Assembly (NCBI RefSeq): GCF_000378385.1
Contig: NZ_KB899670.1
Coordinates: 1 to 64,000 of the forward strand
Direction of reading: 5' to 3'
DNA from: Paenibacillus daejeonensis DSM 15491
Lineage (GTDB): Bacteria; Bacillota; Bacilli; Paenibacillales; Paenibacillaceae
DNA length: 64,000 bases
The notes below the pieces were generated by a model that was given only the letters and a program-made list of their open reading frames with translations, made no database searches and had not been told where the DNA came from. The position numbers and the translations under genes were made by a program. Below, in pieces: positions 60,493 through 64,000 of the stretch (position 1 is its first letter; every line of letters starts with the position of its first letter).

Positions 60493-60672
60493 ACATCCCT
60501 AGAGAAGGTGGCGCTATAGCTTCTGTGACGGCGCTGAGCCAAGCTTGTAAGCTGCGTCACAGCGAAAATCATCCGGTTGACATACAACGTTCACCGCTTC
60601 TGACTCCTTCGGGTCATGTGCCAGAGCCAGAGGTACAGTAGGATAAAGGGGAATAGAAGGGAGGGGCAGCTG

Positions 60673-61326
60673 ATGAACAGTCCCGTCTTTCGCGTACTGG
60701 TGATTGATGACAGTGACCATGCGCGAGAAGGCATCCGGATGATTCTTGGGGGCGATCCCGCTTTTGTTGTTGTGGCTGAAGGCACTAGCGGAGAGGAGGC
60801 CCTGCCGCTGACCGAGCTGTGGATGCCGGACCTGATCCTGATGGATATCACCATGCCGGGAATCGGCGGTCTGGAGGCAACCAAGCGGGTGAAGGACAAG
60901 TATCCGTATGTGAAAATTGTCATGGTTACCGTGTCCGACGATATTACGCATCTGTTCGAGGCGCTGAAGAAAGGGGCTCAGGGCTATCTGCTCAAAAACC
61001 TCTCGCCTGCTGCCTGGCACGAATATCTTCGGGCCATCGCACTGGATGAAGCGCCGATGACGCGGGAGCTGGCGTTCCGGCTGCTCAAGGAGTTCTCACC
61101 CATCGAGACAGCTGCACCGGGCAGCGATCCGCTCACAGCCAGAGAACGAGAGATTCTCGGTCAAGTGGCAAAAGGGGCCGCCAATCGGGATATTGCGCAT
61201 ACGCTGGGGATCTCGGAGCACACGGTGAAGAACCATCTGAAGAATATTCTGCACAAGCTGCATCTGGATAATCGTGTGCAACTGGCCAGATATGCGTATG
61301 AGCAGGGGTGGCTTAGGAAAGGGTAG
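60673..61326 (+). CDS. NarL/LuxR-family response regulator
   Basis: 217 residues from the ATG at 60673 behind GGGAGGGG. Receiver with acidic pair Asp12-Asp13, phospho-acceptor Asp58 (LILMDITMPGIGG) and YLLKNL lysine near 110. C-terminal LuxR helix-turn-helix LTAREREILGQVAKGAANRDIAHTLGISEHTVKNHLKNIL (about 153-192). No cognate kinase is adjacent. Next downstream is a cytochrome gene in the same direction, 39 bases away. Confidence 0.93.
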   Translation: MNSPVFRVLVIDDSDHAREGIRMILGGDPAFVVVAEGTSGEEALPLTELWMPDLILMDITMPGIGGLEATKRVKDKYPYVKIVMVTVSDDITHLFEALKKGAQGYLLKNLSPAAWHEYLRAIALDEAPMTRELAFRLLKEFSPIETAAPGSDPLTAREREILGQVAKGAANRDIAHTLGISEHTVKNHLKNILHKLHLDNRVQLARYAYEQGWLRKG

Positions 61327-61365
61327 AAAATGGAAGACTAATTACTAATGAAGGAGCGATTGCAA

Positions 61366-61719
61366 ATGAACAGATGCAAATGGTCGATTGCAACAACTGC
61401 ATTGGCAGCCATGCTTGCGATTAGCGGTTGCGGCGGAGGTGGAGGCTCTGAGGCACCACCCAACAATACAGGAGCAGGGGAAGAAGTCTCGGAGTACAGT
61501 GAAGCGATGTCGGTATACCGACAGAAGTGTCTGAGCTGCCATGGTGCGGAGCTGCAAGGCCGCTCGGCGCCAAGCCTGCAGCAGGTTGGTGCCAAGTATG
61601 ACGAAGCGCAGATTGCCCAGATCATTACGGAGGGACAGGGCGGGATGCCGGCCTTCGGCAGACAACTGAGCGAAGAGGAAATCGGCTCGCTTGCCGAATG
61701 GCTGGCGGTGCAGCAATAA
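61366..61719 (+). CDS. Small c-type cytochrome lipoprotein
   Basis: 117 residues from the ATG at 61366 (AAGGAG nine bases before). Lipobox AISG|C22, a Gly/Asn/Pro linker, then a mono-heme class I cytochrome c with CLSCH at 55-59 and a candidate axial Met in GGMPAFG. Membrane-tethered electron carrier on the outer face, like the c-550/c-551 of Bacillus. It probably donates to an oxidase or a copper reductase. Confidence 0.92.
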   Translation: MNRCKWSIATTALAAMLAISGCGGGGGSEAPPNNTGAGEEVSEYSEAMSVYRQKCLSCHGAELQGRSAPSLQQVGAKYDEAQIAQIITEGQGGMPAFGRQLSEEEIGSLAEWLAVQQ

Positions 61720-61754
61720 CTGGCGTACAGCATACGTTTGTAGGGACGCTCATG

Positions 61755-61802
61755 CAAAAAGCTCCGGGCACATGCTGCCTGCTGGCGGCGTGAACCCGGA
61801 GC
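61755..61802 (-). terminator. Terminator of the sco gene
   Basis: GCTCCGGG (61761-61768) pairs with CCCGGAGC (61795-61802), with an inner GCTGCC/GGCGGC stem, and on the minus strand is followed by five T. It may also stop the convergent cytochrome transcript. Confidence 0.75.
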
Positions 61803-61819
61803 CCATGCTAGAACGAAGA

Positions 61820-62434
61820 TTAGCGTCCTTCGACGAGGGTCGCGATGTCAGCGAGAATTTCCTCCTGATTGATGTCATCTCCCATGCGATAAATCTTGCG
61901 TACTTGATGCTCGCCGTCGATCAACAGCAGAGACGTAATGCTATGCACATAGAGGCCGTCATCCAGACGCTGCACACTGTTGCCGTATTCAGCGGCGAGG
62001 GCAATCGTATCGGCTTCCTCGCCTCGCAGCAGCGTCCAGCCTGTCTGATCGATACCCAGGCGCTCGGCATACCCTTCCAGTACTTCGGTCGTATCATTGT
62101 CTGGGTCAAAAGTGGCACTGACAAAAGAGACCTGATCGCCATACCATCCTCTAGCCTTCAGCTCTTCCTGCATATCAACCATATGAATGGTTGTGGCAGG
62201 ACAGATGTCAGGACAGCGGGTGAAGATAAAGGACATGAGGCGCACTTGGCCGTCATAATCGCTCTGCGTCACGATGTTACCTTCATGATCAGGCATTTGG
62301 AAGTTTGGAGAGGCCATGACGACAGGCAGGCTTTTGCTCTGGAAGAGCGGATACAGCAGGTAAGCGGCAAAAGCCGCCACAAGTATAATCGCCGCAATGA
62401 GGTAAGGACGCGCGGCTTTGGTATGGCTGGACAT
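61820..62434 (-). CDS. Sco1/SenC-family copper chaperone and thiol protein
   Basis: 204 residues from the ATG at 62434 (AGGAGTG before it). One N-terminal membrane helix (IAAIILVAAFAAYLLYPLF), then a thioredoxin-like fold with the Sco copper site: Cys74 and Cys78 in FTRCPDICP and His164 in LYVHSITSLLL. It inserts copper into the CuA site of cytochrome oxidase or related CuA enzymes. It is convergent with the cytochrome gene and divergent from the FixH/NosD group. Confidence 0.93.
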   Translation of the reverse strand: MSSHTKAARPYLIAAIILVAAFAAYLLYPLFQSKSLPVVMASPNFQMPDHEGNIVTQSDYDGQVRLMSFIFTRCPDICPATTIHMVDMQEELKARGWYGDQVSFVSATFDPDNDTTEVLEGYAERLGIDQTGWTLLRGEEADTIALAAEYGNSVQRLDDGLYVHSITSLLLIDGEHQVRKIYRMGDDINQEEILADIATLVEGR

Positions 62435-62632
62435 CGTATCACTCCTAGTTCTTATAGAGGTTATCGAAATGAGGTTATTCAAATAAGGCATGCCGGTGTT
62501 TGATTCTAGTGTAGCATTCACTATTTGGCCGGGGCTATAACCCGATAGGGCTACTATTCTGTTAGATAGGGGCCTGGCTTCATGGAATGTTCACAAGGCA
62601 GCTGCAGGATGCAGTTGGGAAAGGAGAATAGG

Positions 62633-62953
62633 ATGAAGCGGATCAGACGGTGGTGGCTGCCGGGGCTGATCGTGTTGCTGTGCGTCATTGCGGTCGTGCC
62701 GGTCACGACTGGACCACCGGACCGTACGCGGATGGTGGTGGATCATACGCTGGAAACGTATATCGCGCCTCCGTGCTTTGATCAGGCGGAAGCGACCAAT
62801 TATCTCGGGGAGATCAATTGGCGGGGGGCCCAGACGTACAATTACAAGCCGGAGTCGGCATGCACGACAGCGTTGATGGAGCCGCAGTCCATGATGCTCT
62901 GGCAAGTGGCAGGGGTCAGGCTGGGATGGCTGAGCGGTCCTTGGGGCTGGTGA
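62633..62953 (+). CDS. Small membrane-anchored protein of unknown function
   Basis: 106 residues from the ATG at 62633, six bases after AAGGAG. N-terminal membrane helix (WWLPGLIVLLCVIAVVPV) and an extracytoplasmic part with two isolated cysteines (APPCFD, ESACTT), rich in Trp near the C-terminus. No family recognised. Its position upstream of FixH-like and NosD-like genes suggests a role in the same metal or electron-transfer system. Confidence 0.6.
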   Translation: MKRIRRWWLPGLIVLLCVIAVVPVTTGPPDRTRMVVDHTLETYIAPPCFDQAEATNYLGEINWRGAQTYNYKPESACTTALMEPQSMMLWQVAGVRLGWLSGPWGW

Positions 62954-63014
62954 GTTTCGCAGGAGCGTGTAGAGACGGGAGCAGGATGATTGAATAAGGA
63001 AAGGGCGTGAAGGG

Positions 63015-63392
63015 ATGAAAGCAAGGTGGCGTCAACTGCTGATGCTAGGCGTGCTTGGTATCGGACTTAGCGGCTGCGGCGGCGAACCGGCGGTGCCGAT
63101 TGATCCGGCACTGGTGGAAGCCACAGTCCGGACTGAACCGGCTCCGGCTAGTAGCGGCACGCCAGTGACACTGGTTGCGGAATTTACGGGTGCCGAGATT
63201 ACGGACCGGGCCGATGTGACACTGGATATCCGGGTGGAAGGTGAGCCGGTGCTGATTGATGCGACGTATGACGGCGAGGGCGGCTTTGAGGCGACGTATA
63301 CTTTTGCCGATCCAGGTAGCTATGAAACGTTTGTCCATCTGTATGTGGACGATCTGCATCTCACCAAAAAAGCACAGGTTGATGTTCAATGA
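63015..63392 (+). CDS. FixH/YtkA-like lipoprotein
   Basis: 125 residues. Lipobox GLSG|C21, then a small beta-sandwich with a run of strands (TPVTLVAEFTGAEITDRADV; FEATYTFADPGSYETFVHLYVD) as in the YtkA/FixH-like domain found with cytochrome and copper genes. It overlaps the next gene by four bases (ATGA). Exact function unknown. Confidence 0.65.
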   Translation: MKARWRQLLMLGVLGIGLSGCGGEPAVPIDPALVEATVRTEPAPASSGTPVTLVAEFTGAEITDRADVTLDIRVEGEPVLIDATYDGEGGFEATYTFADPGSYETFVHLYVDDLHLTKKAQVDVQ

Positions 63393-64000
63393 CACGAGCC
63401 ATGCAGCGCAGAAGCGGTCGAACGCTAAAGGGGGGAGTCTTGGCTCTGATGGCAGGTGTGGCGATGCTGTGGATAGCCGGGGCGAATCACCAGGTTGAAG
63501 CATCGGCTTCAAGCCCATCCCTGCAGACGCTGATAGACCAAGCTGCAGTAGGCGATCGCCTGACCATTCCGGAGGGTACATATGAAGGACCACTTGTCAT
63601 CACCAAGCCTCTTGCACTGATAGCTGACCAAACGGGCGAAGTGTTGCTGAAGTACACAGGTGAGGGTCAGGCCCTGCGGATTGAAGCGGACGGGGTAGCG
63701 GTCGATGGCTTGCGCATCGTGGATGAGACGGTCAAGAACGAGCCGACGATTCTGGTAACAGGCGACCAGGTGCAATTGAGCCACCTCACCATTATTACGG
63801 CAGCCGACGGGATCCAGCTGAGAGGGGCGCAAGGCGGCGAGCTGCGAGGAAATCTGGTGGTATGGAGCAGTCAGGCGGCTGCACAGGCCGTGCGGTTGGC
63901 TGCCAAAGGCAATGGGATCGACCTATATGATTCCCACGACAACCTGATAACAGGCAACCGGATTCGGGATATGCATGATGGAATCTATCTGGAGAACAGC
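63389..64000 (+). CDS. nosD: NosD-like periplasmic beta-helix protein (5' part)
   Basis: 204 codons, open to the window end. A signal peptide (about 1-38, GVLALMAGVAMLWIAGANHQVEASA), then right-handed beta-helix repeats: LTIPEGTYEGPLVITKPLALIAD, LRIEADGVAVDGLRIVDE, IDLYDSHDNLITGNRIRDM. This matches NosD/CASH-domain proteins, copper-site maturation factors for nitrous-oxide reductase. Coupled to the FixH-like gene. If NosY, NosF and NosZ follow outside the window, a nos cluster is confirmed. Confidence 0.82.
   Translation, partial: MTRAMQRRSGRTLKGGVLALMAGVAMLWIAGANHQVEASASSPSLQTLIDQAAVGDRLTIPEGTYEGPLVITKPLALIADQTGEVLLKYTGEGQALRIEADGVAVDGLRIVDETVKNEPTILVTGDQVQLSHLTIITAADGIQLRGAQGGELRGNLVVWSSQAAAQAVRLAAKGNGIDLYDSHDNLITGNRIRDMHDGIYLENS

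Overview
The window is a stretch of chromosome from a Gram-positive, spore-forming bacterium of the Bacillales, most likely Paenibacillaceae. This is inferred from protein resemblance and gene order (ctsR-mcsA-mcsB-clpC, ctaCDEFG, a YhcN/YlaJ-type spore lipoprotein, YesM/YesN-type two-component genes, T-box control of ilvA) and from consensus sigma-A promoters and strong AGGAGG ribosome sites. Base composition looks a little over half G+C, except for a visibly AT-rich island at about 45.2-46.7 kb. There is no rRNA operon, CRISPR array, insertion sequence or prophage. The only tRNA is tRNA-Thr(UGU).

Layout. 0-17 kb holds housekeeping and stress genes: a GNAT acetyltransferase, the CtsR heat-shock operon, a universal stress protein, tRNA-Thr, a small protein with tyrosinase-like histidine motifs, mscL, a membrane PAS histidine kinase, alkC coupled to an ArAE/FUSC membrane protein, a TetR-MFS efflux pair with three matching operators, a small acidic protein, a DedA-like protein and ilvA behind a T-box. 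17.7-29.2 kb is a type IV pilus locus: pilB-pilT-pilC-pilin, a prepilin peptidase, two minor prepilins on the opposite strand, a 700-residue membrane-anchored repeat protein, and pilM-pilN-pilO. At 29.2 kb a consensus promoter drives a c-di-GMP-I riboswitch in front of a DUF342/FapA-like protein and an intact HD-GYP protein, which ties the pilus region to c-di-GMP signalling. 32-35.5 kb has small membrane proteins, methionine aminopeptidase and a YhcN-like lipoprotein. 35.9-40.8 kb is the caa3 oxidase cluster ctaCDEF plus ctaG. 40.9-45.2 kb is a GntR(YtrA)-controlled ABC-2 locus followed by a NatAB-like exporter. 45.3-46.7 kb is the AT-rich island with an orphan Imm11-like immunity protein.

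46.7-58.5 kb is a sugar-uptake and catabolism locus: a YesM-type kinase divergent from a YesN-type regulator translationally coupled to a solute-binding lipoprotein (a likely three-component sensor), then a ribose-type ABC importer, a Gfo/Idh/MocA dehydrogenase, a zinc alcohol dehydrogenase and a sugar-phosphate isomerase/epimerase. After a strong hairpin and a cluster of inverted intergenic repeats comes a decayed AraC-type membrane regulator. It lacks its C-terminal HTH and apparently part of its extracellular sensor, but keeps a promoter overlapped by a cre site. The last 3.5 kb begins a copper/electron-transfer group: a NarL-type regulator, a c-type cytochrome lipoprotein, Sco, a small membrane protein, a FixH/YtkA-like lipoprotein and the start of a NosD-like beta-helix protein that runs off the window.

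The most interesting points are the c-di-GMP riboswitch with a readable terminator/antiterminator switch beside the pilus genes, the repeat protein in the pilus operon, the tyrosinase-like small protein, and the decayed regulator abutting the intergenic repeat cluster.
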